The notes beneath the pieces are model-generated. The model ran no database searches and had not been told where the DNA came from. It saw nothing but the letters and a program-made list of their open reading frames with translations. This document shows positions 34,581 through 45,033 of a DNA stretch of 64,000 bases, in pieces (the stretch's first letter is position 1; each line of letters starts with the position of its first letter). This DNA is from Colwellia sp. Arc7-635 (GTDB taxonomy: Bacteria; Pseudomonadota; Gammaproteobacteria; Enterobacterales; Alteromonadaceae): the NCBI RefSeq assembly GCF_003971255.1, contig NZ_CP034660.1, positions 2,232,001 to 2,296,000 on the forward strand, given 5' to 3'. The position numbers and the translations under genes are program-made.

Positions 34581-36386
34581 ATGACTGCTACATTAATGAA
34601 TGAACGAGATCTTGAATTTATGCTCTATGAGCTTTTTGATAGTGAGTCGCTGATCGAAAGATCCCGTTATCAAGACCATGATCGTCAGACTTTTAATGAA
34701 GTCATTAATACTGCTAAGGCGATAGCTGAAAAACACTTCTTACCTATTCGTCAAAAACTGGATACTCACCAACCGACCTTTGATGGTAAAAAAGTCACGC
34801 TTATTCCAGAGTTAAAACCAGCGATTGAGGCAGTTATCGCCTCAGGTATCTCCTCTGCAACCGCTGACTACGACTTAAATGGTATGCAATTACCGCCAAT
34901 TGTTGCCAGTGTCGCAAGCACTTATTTAACCGCGGCAGGTGGTGTTGGTTTGGGCTATAACATGCTGACTAATGCCAATGCTAATTTACTTGAAGCGCAT
35001 GGCAGTGAAGCCCTGATTGAAAAATGGGTAAAGCCCATGCGTTCAGGTCGCTTCATGGGCACCATGGCGATGACCGAGCCAGGCAGTGGTTCAGGGCTGG
35101 GTGATTTAATTACCAAAGCAGTTAAAGCTGAAGATGGTACTTATCGTATTAGCGGCAATAAAATTTATATTTCTGGTGGCGATCATAATTTAAGTGAAAA
35201 TATCGTCCACTTAGTCTTGGCGCGAGTGCAAGGCGCACCTAAAGGTGTCAAGGGTATATCACTGTTTGTGGTGCCTAAAATTTTAGTCAACGATGACGGT
35301 ACGTTAGGCGCTGATAATGAAGTGGCACTTGCTGGCCTATTTCACAAAATGGGTGGCCGAGCGCAAACATCAACGGCGTTAAGCTTTGGTGAAAAAGACG
35401 GTGCGATAGGTTACTTAGTGGGTGAAGAAAACCAAGGCCTTAAGTACATGTTTCATATGATGAATGAAGCACGCATTATGGTGGGTACAAGCGGTGCTAC
35501 TTTGGCGGTTGCTGGTTATCAATATGCCGTTGATTACGCAAAAAATCGTCCACAAGGGCGCTTACCATCTTGTAAAGATCCACTTTCTGGGATGGTTAAT
35601 ATTATTGAGCATGCGGATGTCCGCCGCATGTTATTGGCGCAAAAAGCTTATGCTGAAGGCGCGTTATCATTGGTGCTTTATGGTTCACAACTCAGTGATG
35701 ACGAGAAAACAGCCCTCACGCCAGAAGCACAAGAACATGCACATGTGTTATTGAATTTCTTAACGCCTATCATCAAAACTTGGCCGTCAGAATACGGCAC
35801 AAAAGCCAATGATTTAGCCATTCAAGTACTCGGTGGACACGGATATATTAATGAGCATCCTGTTGAGCTGTTTTATCGTGATAATCGCTTGAACGCTATT
35901 CATGAAGGTACAACCGGTATTCAATCACTTGATTTATTGACCCGAAAAGTACCGATGAATCAAATGGCTGGTTACTCAGCAACATTAAGTGAAATTTATA
36001 AAACTATCGAGCATGCCAAACAATATAACAACTTATCTGAGTTTTCAGCGCAGCTTATTGATGCGGTCGAAACCCTGAAAAAAACCACAGAAGTTGTATT
36101 AACTGCGATGCAAACCACCAATATCGACTTAGCACTGGCGAACTCAGTGAAATATTTAGAGCTGTTTGGTCACGTTATTGTTGGCTGGTTATGGTTAAAG
36201 CAGGGCATTGTCGCGAGTAAAGCGTTAACCCAGCAACCGCATCAAGCTGATGAAGATTTTTATCACGGAAAACTACAAGCATTGCAATATTTCTATCGTT
36301 TTGAATTACCAGAAATAGCACTGTGGTCGAGCATTTTACGTAACAGTGATAGTACAACGTATGACATGAAAGCCGCTTGGTTTTAA
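34581..36386 (+). CDS. Large acyl-CoA dehydrogenase (C-terminal extension type)
   Basis: A 601-residue acyl-CoA dehydrogenase of the long subfamily with an extra carboxy-terminal domain, as in DmdC-like enzymes. It shows GTMAMTEPGSGSGLGDLITK, ISGNKIYISGGDHNLSENIVHLVLARV, and HEGTTGIQSLDLLTRK with the catalytic Glu. It is a paralogue of the protein at 58583. It would perform the first oxidation of the beta-oxidation round whose later enzymes are encoded next. Confidence 0.9.
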   Translation: MTATLMNERDLEFMLYELFDSESLIERSRYQDHDRQTFNEVINTAKAIAEKHFLPIRQKLDTHQPTFDGKKVTLIPELKPAIEAVIASGISSATADYDLNGMQLPPIVASVASTYLTAAGGVGLGYNMLTNANANLLEAHGSEALIEKWVKPMRSGRFMGTMAMTEPGSGSGLGDLITKAVKAEDGTYRISGNKIYISGGDHNLSENIVHLVLARVQGAPKGVKGISLFVVPKILVNDDGTLGADNEVALAGLFHKMGGRAQTSTALSFGEKDGAIGYLVGEENQGLKYMFHMMNEARIMVGTSGATLAVAGYQYAVDYAKNRPQGRLPSCKDPLSGMVNIIEHADVRRMLLAQKAYAEGALSLVLYGSQLSDDEKTALTPEAQEHAHVLLNFLTPIIKTWPSEYGTKANDLAIQVLGGHGYINEHPVELFYRDNRLNAIHEGTTGIQSLDLLTRKVPMNQMAGYSATLSEIYKTIEHAKQYNNLSEFSAQLIDAVETLKKTTEVVLTAMQTTNIDLALANSVKYLELFGHVIVGWLWLKQGIVASKALTQQPHQADEDFYHGKLQALQYFYRFELPEIALWSSILRNSDSTTYDMKAAWF

Positions 36387-36521
36387 TCGTATCAGGGGTT
36401 TAGCTCTTGATATCTTGAAGGTATGAGAGCTTGAGAGTTTTACAATGTAAAGGCGTTAATTTACTCGATTGGTCATGACCGACTGATTCAAAAACAATGT
36501 TTAGCTAAATAGGAATTTACT

Positions 36522-36983
36522 ATGCCAACAATAATAAAAAAAGATCAAATAGCCGATTACATTGGCTTTCAAGCCGAGCCAACGCCTTGGCACGAGATCA
36601 GTCAGACGCAAATTAACCAATTTGCGGATTGTACACTCGATCATCAATTTATTCATGTTGATGAAGAAAAGGCGAAAGCAACACCTTTTGGCTCGACCAT
36701 CGCACATGGATTTTTGTCGTTGTCTATGTTGTCGCATTTTGCCGAAGACTTTAGTGTCATTATCGAAGGCTTTTATATGGGCTTAAACGCAGGCTTCGAT
36801 AAAGTCAGATTTTTACAACCCGTTAAAGTTAATAGCCGCGTTAGAGCACATGCAAAAACACTGGTTATTGAAGAGAAAAAACCGGGCCAGTATCGTTTAT
36901 GTACCGAAGTTACCGTTGAAATAGAAGGTTGTGATACACCTGCACTCGTCGCCGAGTGGATTTCAGTGCAAATGGTTAAATAA
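36522..36983 (+). CDS. MaoC family (R)-specific enoyl-CoA hydratase
   Basis: A 153-residue hot-dog-fold hydratase. The hydratase-2 motif is seen in CTLDHQFIHVDEEKAK followed by STIAHGFLSLSML, with the Asp and His of the active site. It adds water to trans-2-enoyl-CoA to give (R)-3-hydroxyacyl-CoA. It directly precedes the SDR that would oxidise that product. A clear ribosome site (TAGGAATTTAC) precedes the ATG. Confidence 0.9.
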   Translation: MPTIIKKDQIADYIGFQAEPTPWHEISQTQINQFADCTLDHQFIHVDEEKAKATPFGSTIAHGFLSLSMLSHFAEDFSVIIEGFYMGLNAGFDKVRFLQPVKVNSRVRAHAKTLVIEEKKPGQYRLCTEVTVEIEGCDTPALVAEWISVQMVK

Positions 36984-37032
36984 ATTTAGTTTAATAGTTT
37001 TGGTTAGATAAAAAGCATTTTAAGGAAATATT

Positions 37033-37953
37033 ATGTCAATCAGTTTTGAAGGTAAGGTCGCCATTATTACTGGCGCAGGTAACGGTTTAGGTCGCTCTCA
37101 CGCATTAGCGCTTGCGGCACGTGGTGCAAAAGTTGTTGTTAATGATTTAGGTGGTGCTCGCGATGGTAGCGGCGCTTCATCAGAAGCTTCTCAAGAAGTG
37201 GTACGTTTAATTGAAGAGCATGGCGGAGAAGCAATCAGTCATGGCGCTAATGTGGCCAACTTTGATGAAGTACAAGACATGGTTAATCAGGCCATGGAAA
37301 AATGGGGTCGCGTTGATATTCTTATCAACAATGCCGGTATTTTACGTGATAAATCGTTCTCAAAAATGACTTTAGATGATTTCAAACTGGTGATGGATGT
37401 TCATGTTATGGGCTCCGTTAACTGTACTAAAGCGGTCTGGGAAATCATGCGCGAACAAAATTATGGTCGTATTGTCATGACAACATCATCAAGTGGTATG
37501 TACGGTAACTTTGGTCAATCAAATTACGGCGCAGCAAAAATGGCCGTGTTAGGACTGATGAACACATTAGTACTTGAAGGCGCAAAGAATAATATTCGCG
37601 TAAATGCCTTAGCGCCAACTGCTGGTACACGCATGACGGAAGACTTAATGCCGCCAGAAATTGTACAAGCATTTGCACCCGAAGCGGTAACCGCAGGTAT
37701 GTTAACGCTATGTGACGACGATGCACCTAATCGATTTATTTTATGTGCTGGTGCGGGTGGTTATTCAAGTGCCAGTATTTTTGAAACGGAAGGTTGTTTT
37801 ATTCCGCAACATCAACAAAGTCCTGAAACGGTTCGTGAACAATGGCCTGAGCTTACCAATGAAAGTGCGCAAGCATCTTTAGCATCAGGGGCAAAACAAG
37901 GCGAAAAGTTTGTTTTAAAAGCGATGGCATTCATGAAATCGCAACAAAAGTAG
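37033..37953 (+). CDS. MFE-2-like (R)-3-hydroxyacyl-CoA dehydrogenase (SDR)
   Basis: A 306-residue SDR resembling the dehydrogenase part of peroxisomal multifunctional enzyme 2. It has TGAGNGLGRSHALALAARGA, VVVNDLGGARDGSG, NNAGILRDKSF, SSSGMYGNFGQSNYGAAK and a longer tail. These enzymes oxidise (R)-3-hydroxyacyl-CoA. With the MaoC hydratase 49 bp upstream it forms a split MFE-2. Confidence 0.9.
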   Translation: MSISFEGKVAIITGAGNGLGRSHALALAARGAKVVVNDLGGARDGSGASSEASQEVVRLIEEHGGEAISHGANVANFDEVQDMVNQAMEKWGRVDILINNAGILRDKSFSKMTLDDFKLVMDVHVMGSVNCTKAVWEIMREQNYGRIVMTTSSSGMYGNFGQSNYGAAKMAVLGLMNTLVLEGAKNNIRVNALAPTAGTRMTEDLMPPEIVQAFAPEAVTAGMLTLCDDDAPNRFILCAGAGGYSSASIFETEGCFIPQHQQSPETVREQWPELTNESAQASLASGAKQGEKFVLKAMAFMKSQQK

Positions 37954-38055
37954 TTACGCGTAACGGAAGACAATAAGGCTAGGGCCCTTTGTTATAGAGC
38001 TTTAGTCTAATTTTTAGTGACGATTGGTCATTTTAGAAAATTATTGTTACTTGTC

Positions 38056-38109
38056 GTCATTAGGTGTCATTAGCCGTCATTAGTGCTCGTCATCAGTATT
38101 GGTCATTAG
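38056..38109 (+). repeat. Degenerate GTCATTAG repeats before the thiolase gene
   Basis: GTCATTAG or a one-base variant occurs at 38056, 38066, 38076, 38089 and 38102, at 10- then 13-bp steps. A related GGTCAT...TTAG pattern precedes the molybdopterin gene (42562-42597). It could be slippage-grown spacer or a row of weak binding sites. Confidence 0.65.
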
Positions 38110-38172
38110 CCGTTTTTGACAACTAATTTAAGTGAATTTAAGCAAATTCAATCGAATTAATAGGAAGTTATC

Positions 38173-39354
38173 ATGAGAGAAGCAGTAATAGTATCCGTAG
38201 CACGTACGCCAATAGGTAAAGCATATCGAGGCGCATTTAATGATTTATCAGCCCCAACATTAGCGGCCGTTGCTGTAAAAGCTGCAGTAGAGCGTGCCGG
38301 TATCGATGTTAATGAAATTGAAGATTGTATTTTTGGTGCGGCATTAACCCAAGGTAACCAAGGCATGAACTTTGGTCGACAAGTGGCTATGGCTGCTGAG
38401 CTACCGGTATCTGTTGCTGGCATGACCATCGACCGTCAATGTTCATCAGGTTTAATGTCGATAGCAACCGCGGCTAATCATATTGTTTGTGATGGTGCAC
38501 AAGTTGTTGTGGCCGGTGGTTGTGATTCTATTAGTTTAGTGCAAAACGATAAAATGAATATGTATCGTGCTGTTGACCCAAGCGTGAAAGCCTATCGTCC
38601 AGCGATTTATATGCCGATGTTAGATACAGCTGAAATAGTGGCAGAACGTTACAATATTTCACGAGCAGAGCAAGATGCTTATGCGCTTAAATCTCAACAG
38701 CGTACAGCTGCGGCACAAGCTGCGAACAAATTTGACGATGAAATTGTACCGGTGACGGCAACAAAGTTAGTGATGGATAAAGCTACCGGCGATATCAGTA
38801 AAGAAGAAGTCACGCTAACTAAAGATGAAGGCAACCGTCCATCAACTAATATCGAAGGCTTGTCAGGATTAAAAGCGGTAAAAGATAACGGCACGATTAC
38901 TGGCGGCAATGCTTCTCAGTTGTCTGATGGTGCAGCAGCCGTTGTGGTGATGGAACGAGCATTAGCCGAAGAACGAGGCCTTAAACCATTAGGCGCATAT
39001 CGTGGCATGGTCGTGGCTGGTTGTGAACCCGATGAAATGGGCATAGGTCCTATTTACGCGATTCCGAAACTACTCGAGCGTAATAATCTGACGATGGACG
39101 ATATTGGTTTATGGGAAATTAACGAAGCCTTTGCCGTACAAGTTTTATATTGTGCCGAAAAATTAGGTATTCCAGAAGACCGTTTAAATGTTGATGGTGG
39201 AGCAATCTCAATTGGGCATCCTTACGGCATGAGCGGTACACGTATGGTTATGCATGCCTTAATTGAAGGTAAACGACGTGGCGTAAAATACGTGGTTATC
39301 AGTATGTGCATAGGCGGCGGCCAAGGTGCAGCTGGTTTGTTCGAAGTGCTTTAG
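38173..39354 (+). CDS. Acetyl-CoA acyltransferase (thiolase)
   Basis: A 393-residue thiolase with the nucleophile Cys in DRQCSSGLMS (about residue 90), NEAFAVQV, GGAISIGHPYGMSGTR and the second catalytic Cys in SMCIGGGQGAAG. It cleaves 3-ketoacyl-CoA to acetyl-CoA and a shortened acyl-CoA, closing the spiral formed with the acyl-CoA dehydrogenase, MaoC and SDR genes upstream. Confidence 0.95.
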   Translation: MREAVIVSVARTPIGKAYRGAFNDLSAPTLAAVAVKAAVERAGIDVNEIEDCIFGAALTQGNQGMNFGRQVAMAAELPVSVAGMTIDRQCSSGLMSIATAANHIVCDGAQVVVAGGCDSISLVQNDKMNMYRAVDPSVKAYRPAIYMPMLDTAEIVAERYNISRAEQDAYALKSQQRTAAAQAANKFDDEIVPVTATKLVMDKATGDISKEEVTLTKDEGNRPSTNIEGLSGLKAVKDNGTITGGNASQLSDGAAAVVVMERALAEERGLKPLGAYRGMVVAGCEPDEMGIGPIYAIPKLLERNNLTMDDIGLWEINEAFAVQVLYCAEKLGIPEDRLNVDGGAISIGHPYGMSGTRMVMHALIEGKRRGVKYVVISMCIGGGQGAAGLFEVL

Positions 39355-39490
39355 TTATCAAGCAGTAACATGTAGAGTAGGGTGTCATTGATTCATATTA
39401 ACAAGGTTATAAATAGCCGTACGAACAACATTAACAATAATAACAATGGCACTAAATACACAAAACATTAGTGATTGGGGAGATAATAGA

Positions 39491-41149
39491 ATGGAAAAAG
39501 TTTGGCTTGAAAAGAGTTATCCAGCAGGCGTTGAATTTGAAATAAATCCAGACAAATATAACTCTTTAGCGGATTTGTTTTTAAAATATACCAAGTTATA
39601 CAAAGATAATGTCGCATTCATTAATATGGGCAGCAGCATCACTTATCAAGAACTTGGGCAGCAAGCGAATGACTTCGCCGCGTATTTACAGCATGACTTA
39701 GGATTAGTAAAAGGCGATAAATTTGCCATTATGATCCCTAATCTTTTGCAATATCCCGTCGCCTTATTTGGTGCGCTAGTTGCTGGCTTAACGGTCGTTA
39801 ATGTTAATCCGCTTTACACCCCTCGAGAATTACAACATCAATTAAAGGACTCAGGTGCAAAATCTATCCTGATACTTGAAAACTTTGCTCATGTACTTGA
39901 AACCGTTATTGATAAAACGGATATAGAGCGAGTTATCCTCACCGGTGTTGGTGACCGATTAAGTACAATAAAGGGTGCTATTGTCAATTGCGTACTTAAA
40001 TACGTTAAAAAACAAGTACCAGCATACAACTTACCCGGTGCAGTTAAATTTAATCAAACCATGGCGAAAGGTGCGAAGCTGAGTTTTACGCCTGTTGCGG
40101 TTAATGGTGAGGACTTAGCCTTTTTACAATATACCGGTGGTACAACGGGTCCTTCAAAAGGGGCGATGTTAACGCACCGTAATTTGATTGCCAACGTTGA
40201 ACAATCGAATGCTTCAACTAAAAATGTTTACGAAATAGGTAAAGAAATGATGGTAACGGCCTTACCGCTGTATCATATTTTCGCCTTAACCTCTAACTGC
40301 CTATGTTTTATTCCTTTTGGTGGCACCAACCTATTAATTACTAACCCAAGAGACATGGTCGGTTTTGTTAAAGAACTAGATAAGTATCCTTTTACCGCGA
40401 TTACTGGCGTTAATACCTTGTTTAATGGCTTATTGCATACACCAGGTTTTGAAAACCTTGATTTTAGTACTTTAAAACTAGGTTTTGCCGGCGGTATGGC
40501 AGTACAGCGTCCAGTGGCTGAACTTTGGGAAAAAGTGACCGGTACGCGTTTATTAGAAGGTTATGGTTTAACGGAATGTTCGCCATTAGTGACCATGAGC
40601 CCTTACACGCAAGAAAGTTATAATGGCTCTATTGGTGTACCAGCGCCTTCGACTGATGTGCGTTTAATTGGTGATGACGGCGAAGAAGTCGCGTTAGGTC
40701 AACCAGGCGAAATGTGGGTTAAAGGTCCGCAGGTTATGAAAGGTTATTACAATCGCCAAGACGCAACAGATGAAGTACTAAAAGACGGCTGGTTAGCCAC
40801 CGGTGATATTGCCACAATGGACGAAAATGGCTTTTTCAGAATTGTCGATCGTAAAAAAGACATGATCATTGTCTCTGGTTTTAACGTCTTCCCAAATGAG
40901 ATAGAAGAAGTACTCGTTATGCATAACGGTATTTTAGAAGCAGCCGCCATTGGTGTTAAACATGATGTTACTGGTGAAGCGGTTAAGGTCTTTATTGTTA
41001 AGAAAGATCCTAGCTTATCTGAGCAAGATATTTTTGCTCACTGTAATGAAATGCTAACCAACTATAAACGTCCTAAATTTATTGAATTTATGGATGAATT
41101 ACCGAAAACCAATGTTGGTAAAGTACTGAGAAAAGAGCTACGAAAATAA
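39491..41149 (+). CDS. fadD: Long-chain fatty acid-CoA ligase, FadD-like
   Basis: A 552-residue AMP-forming acyl-CoA ligase. I chose the ATG at 39491 (GGGGAG 8 nt upstream) over one 45 bp earlier with no ribosome site. It then starts [13 protein letters not shown], like E. coli FadD. The P-loop is [18 protein letters not shown], with [10 protein letters not shown] and the hinge [20 protein letters not shown]. It activates the free acid to its CoA ester for the pathway. Confidence 0.93.
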   Translation: MEKVWLEKSYPAGVEFEINPDKYNSLADLFLKYTKLYKDNVAFINMGSSITYQELGQQANDFAAYLQHDLGLVKGDKFAIMIPNLLQYPVALFGALVAGLTVVNVNPLYTPRELQHQLKDSGAKSILILENFAHVLETVIDKTDIERVILTGVGDRLSTIKGAIVNCVLKYVKKQVPAYNLPGAVKFNQTMAKGAKLSFTPVAVNGEDLAFLQYTGGTTGPSKGAMLTHRNLIANVEQSNASTKNVYEIGKEMMVTALPLYHIFALTSNCLCFIPFGGTNLLITNPRDMVGFVKELDKYPFTAITGVNTLFNGLLHTPGFENLDFSTLKLGFAGGMAVQRPVAELWEKVTGTRLLEGYGLTECSPLVTMSPYTQESYNGSIGVPAPSTDVRLIGDDGEEVALGQPGEMWVKGPQVMKGYYNRQDATDEVLKDGWLATGDIATMDENGFFRIVDRKKDMIIVSGFNVFPNEIEEVLVMHNGILEAAAIGVKHDVTGEAVKVFIVKKDPSLSEQDIFAHCNEMLTNYKRPKFIEFMDELPKTNVGKVLRKELRK

Positions 41150-41325
41150 GTCGATAACAAAGACAATAGCAAAGTCGCTTTTCTGACTAAATAGCAGCTA
41201 AGCGCTATTGCCTCATGAGCTTAATTAACACGGCTTATTAAAATTAATCACTGCTTTATCTATTCAACTCAAACGCTAAATAAATGAGTGAGTAGATAAA
41301 GAAGCTTTCCATAAAGAGAAAAACA

Positions 41326-42324
41326 ATGACGACCTATACCGCAATTAATTTAATCGCTCGACCAACTGGCGGGCCAATCGGTCCTGACCTTTTTGAAGTT
41401 GTACAAAAAGAACTTCCTAGCGTTGGTGAAGGACAATTTTTAGTAAAACAAAACCATATGTCGTTAGACCCGGCCATGTTTGGCTGGATGAGCCCAGATA
41501 CCGAAAGTTACATTCCTCCGGTTGAACTAGGCGATGTTATGCGCAGCTCAGGCATTGGTGAAGTAGTGGACAGCAAACACCCTGATTTTCAAGTCGGCGA
41601 TCGAGTCATGGGCATGATGGGCTGGACTGAGTATCGCTTAACTAATGGTGTCGGCTTAAATAAAGTTACCGCGCCATTACCCGACGAAGCGATATTATCG
41701 GTTTTTGCCTTACCCGGTTTAACCGCAACACAAGGTTTATACAGCATTGGCAAACCGAAAAAAGGTGAAACTCTAGTTGTTTCAGGCGCGGCAGGGTCAG
41801 TGGGTTCAATTGTCGGTCAACTCGCAAAAGCTGATGGCTTAACCGTTATTGGTGTTGTTGGTAGCGACGAGAAAGCAGATTGGATTATTAATGAATTAGG
41901 TTTTGACGGCGCCGTTAACTATAAATCAGAGAATTTAGCTGAACAATTAGCCGAGCTGACGCCTCGTGGTATTGATGTTTATTTTGAAAACACGGGCGGA
42001 CCAATACAACACCATGTTTTTGAGCGCATGAATGCTCATGGCCGTATCGCTGTTTGTGGCTTAATTGCTGATTATCCAAAGCAAACACCTGATTTAGCGC
42101 CAAACTGGATCCCGATCATCAAAAAGCGTTTAACCATTCAAGGTTTTACCATGCCAGACCATTTTGGCGAAATTCCAGCGTTACTTGAAAAGCTTACACC
42201 GTATGTAATGCAAGGAAAAATCAAGCATCGTGCTCATGTACTTAACGGTTTAGAGTCTGCGATGACGGGTTTGAATTTGTTTTTCACCGGTCAAAATAAA
42301 GGTAAGTTAATCGTTAAAATTTAA
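41326..42324 (+). CDS. NADP-dependent medium-chain oxidoreductase (alkenal/enone reductase type)
   Basis: A 332-residue zinc-free MDR protein of the leukotriene B4 dehydrogenase/CurA type. It has the nucleotide site VSGAAGSVGSIVGQLAK, YFENTGGPIQHHVF and a KGKLIVKI end. Such enzymes reduce alpha,beta-unsaturated aldehydes or ketones. A clear terminator follows, so it is probably the last gene of its transcript. Confidence 0.9.
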   Translation: MTTYTAINLIARPTGGPIGPDLFEVVQKELPSVGEGQFLVKQNHMSLDPAMFGWMSPDTESYIPPVELGDVMRSSGIGEVVDSKHPDFQVGDRVMGMMGWTEYRLTNGVGLNKVTAPLPDEAILSVFALPGLTATQGLYSIGKPKKGETLVVSGAAGSVGSIVGQLAKADGLTVIGVVGSDEKADWIINELGFDGAVNYKSENLAEQLAELTPRGIDVYFENTGGPIQHHVFERMNAHGRIAVCGLIADYPKQTPDLAPNWIPIIKKRLTIQGFTMPDHFGEIPALLEKLTPYVMQGKIKHRAHVLNGLESAMTGLNLFFTGQNKGKLIVKI

Positions 42325-42378
42325 TCGCTTAGTTAATTGTTTAGCTAATCGTTTAGTTAAACGCGAATAATTTTAATG

Positions 42379-42414
42379 ATAAGGGCGCAGCAGTAAGTAA
42401 GGTCTGCGCCTTAT
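42379..42414 (+). terminator. Terminator after the enone reductase gene
   Basis: ATAAGGGCGCAG pairs with CTGCGCCTTAT (one bulged G) around a 13-nt loop and is followed by TATTTG. It separates the beta-oxidation genes from the molybdopterin gene. Confidence 0.75.
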
Positions 42415-42604
42415 TATTTGCTCCACACATTACGTTTATATCAACGCTGATCTCTGATACCAAACTGAAAATAGTTTAAAGGTGCTTTTCAAGATCAATC
42501 ATCGAGCATTGACTCATCCATGTTCTTGTTAATAATTCAGGCGACGAGCCTACATTATTTTAGGTCATCATTAAGTTAGGTCATTACTAAGTAAGGTAAT
42601 ACTC

Positions 42605-44722
42605 ATGAGCGAAATTAAAACACACTATCGAAATTGTAATATTTGTGAAGCCATGTGCGGCTTAGAAATTAAGTATCAAGATAAAAACATATTATCAATT
42701 AAAGGTGATCAGCAAGACCCGTTTAGCAAAGGCTACAATTGCCCGAAAGCGACAGCGTTACAAGATTTTTATGAAGACAAAGATCGTTTAAAAACCCCGA
42801 TAAGAAGAACAGCAACCGGCTGGGAAGATATTTCTTGGGAAGAAGCTTTTACTGAAATAACTGAAAAATTCAAATCAATTCAAACACAGCATGGCAAGAA
42901 TGCTTTAGCGGTTTATTTAGGAAATCCTAATACTCATAATCTTGGCAACACGCTATTTTTAAAACCTTTCATGAAAACGCTAGGCACGATTAACCGTTTT
43001 AGCTCTGCGTCGACCGATCAAATGCCGCATCATGTTGCCGCCAATTTCATGTTTGGCGCTGGCATGTTAATTCCTATCCCTGATATTGACCGCACTGATT
43101 TTATGCTCATTATTGGCGGTAATCCGGTAGTGTCTAACGGTAGTATGATGACCGCGCCTAATGTTATTGGTCGCATGAAAGCGATTCAAAAGCGTGGCGG
43201 TAAAGTGGTTGTGGTTGACCCACGTCGTACTCATACCGCAAAAGTAGCTGATCAACATGTGTTTATTCGTCCAGAAAAAGACGCCTTGTTGCTACTGGCC
43301 ATGATCAATCGTATTTTTGCGACCAAAGCTGTCGATTTAGGCCATTTAAGCGATAAAGTTCATGGTGTTGATGAACTTAAAGAGCTATCAATGGCTTATT
43401 CAGCAGAAACAGTGGCTGAGTTTGTTGGCATTAACGCTATGGATATTTGCACTTTAGCGGATGACTTTGCTAACGCCAACTCTGCGGTGTGTTATAGCCG
43501 CATGGGGGCATCAACACAAACTTTTGGTGGGTTATGTCAATGGCTAACCAATGTACTTAATATTATTACCGGAAACTTTGATAAGGCCGGTGGGGCGATG
43601 TTTCCACAACCTGCTTTTGATTTACTGCGCAATCATAAAAAAGGTCATAAAAGCTCTTTTGGCCAGTATCATTCGCGGGTTCGAAAACTGCCATTTTTTA
43701 ATGGTGAATTTCCGGTGGCGACGCTAGCCGAAGAAATACAAACGCCAGGCGAAGGCCAAATTAAAAGCTTGATCACTGTCGCAGGTAATCCCGTACTTTC
43801 GAGTCCTAGCGGTCATAAGCTTGCCGAAGCATTTAAAGGCTTAGAGTACATGGTGTGCGTTGATATTTATTTAAACGAAACCACTAAACACGCCAATATT
43901 ATTTTACCGGGCACGACCGGTGTCGAAAATTCGCATTATGATATTTTCTTTAACTCTTTTTCAGTGCGCAATACAGTAAAATACTCAGCGCCCTTGTTTG
44001 AAAAAAACACGGAGCAACGCCACGACTATCAAATATTACAAGAGCTTGCGGCTCGAATGAGCGATACCCCTATACCAAAGCATCTGCAGAATCTTACCCC
44101 AGAATTAATCTTGGATATGGAGTTGAAAAATGGCCCTTATGGTGAGCAAGGCTTTAGTTTACAAAAGCTTATCGATAATCCACACGGTATAGATATTGGT
44201 CCTTTAATGCCTTGTCTTGATGAACGCATTAAAACGGCTGACGGTAAAATTGACTTAATACCGTCATTATACCTTGGTGATTTACCGCGATTACAGGCGG
44301 TTATGTCAAAGCCAGCGCGTGATCATGATTATCCTTTTGATTTAATTGGTCGTCGCTTGGTTAAAAGTCATAACACTTGGACACAAAACTCTGCTCGTTT
44401 AATCAAAGGTAAAAACCCCTGTACGTTAGAAGTACATCCTGATGATGCTAAAGCATTAGGTATTACAACAGGGCAGTTATTAAGTGTCAGCTCTATTTCA
44501 GGCACGGTACTGATTGACGCGGTGATAACCGATGACATTCAACGTGGCGTGGTTAGCATGCCACAGGGTTGGGGACATAACCAAAAAGACACAAATATGT
44601 CAGTGGCTGCCACACAACCTGGCGTCAGTATTAATGATTTAACCGATGCGAATCGGGTTGACACGCTAACGGGTAACGCTGCACTTAATGGCACACCTAT
44701 TGCGATTCGTCTTGCTTCTTAA
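42605..44722 (+). CDS. Molybdopterin-dependent oxidoreductase with 4Fe-4S site
   Basis: A 705-residue enzyme of the formate dehydrogenase/DMSO reductase superfamily. The amino-terminal cluster motif is CNICEAMCGLEI with a fourth Cys in KGYNCPKA. Then follow SASTDQMPHHVAANFMFG (near the active site), IIGGNPVVSNGSMM, VVVDPRRTHTAKVAD, and the carboxy-terminal molybdopterin dinucleotide domain (RLVKSHNTWTQNS, GWGHN). There is no Tat signal, so it is cytoplasmic. The substrate is unknown. The MoxR/VWA pair follows and may help its assembly. Confidence 0.88.
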   Translation: MSEIKTHYRNCNICEAMCGLEIKYQDKNILSIKGDQQDPFSKGYNCPKATALQDFYEDKDRLKTPIRRTATGWEDISWEEAFTEITEKFKSIQTQHGKNALAVYLGNPNTHNLGNTLFLKPFMKTLGTINRFSSASTDQMPHHVAANFMFGAGMLIPIPDIDRTDFMLIIGGNPVVSNGSMMTAPNVIGRMKAIQKRGGKVVVVDPRRTHTAKVADQHVFIRPEKDALLLLAMINRIFATKAVDLGHLSDKVHGVDELKELSMAYSAETVAEFVGINAMDICTLADDFANANSAVCYSRMGASTQTFGGLCQWLTNVLNIITGNFDKAGGAMFPQPAFDLLRNHKKGHKSSFGQYHSRVRKLPFFNGEFPVATLAEEIQTPGEGQIKSLITVAGNPVLSSPSGHKLAEAFKGLEYMVCVDIYLNETTKHANIILPGTTGVENSHYDIFFNSFSVRNTVKYSAPLFEKNTEQRHDYQILQELAARMSDTPIPKHLQNLTPELILDMELKNGPYGEQGFSLQKLIDNPHGIDIGPLMPCLDERIKTADGKIDLIPSLYLGDLPRLQAVMSKPARDHDYPFDLIGRRLVKSHNTWTQNSARLIKGKNPCTLEVHPDDAKALGITTGQLLSVSSISGTVLIDAVITDDIQRGVVSMPQGWGHNQKDTNMSVAATQPGVSINDLTDANRVDTLTGNAALNGTPIAIRLAS

Positions 44723-45033
44723 TTGTTGTATTGAATGCAGCACCGAATATGGCATTGAATACGACACTAAATGCAGCGTTGAATGATGTATTGAAAAATG
44801 TATTGAAAAATTTCAAACGAGTGTTTGATTTAGTTGATACTAAGAAGATATTATTAGCCATAACATTTAATTATTTTGAACACTTGAGCTCAGTATCGAC
44901 AACGTAAGTACTTGAGTAAGACAACACGACTCACAAATGAGCGCCGTTGTGTGCCATAAGTGTTCACCAAATAATTCATAAATTAACTTAATGATGCTAA
45001 CCATTACATAGCATCACCTTGATAGGTAAAGAC
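44723..45033. other. Spacer with degenerate repeats
   Basis: No gene. The first ~95 bp are built of loose repeats of the type GTATTGAATGCAGCA / GCATTGAATACGACA / GTATTGAAAAAT. The rest is AT-rich with no feature I can support. Confidence 0.5.
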
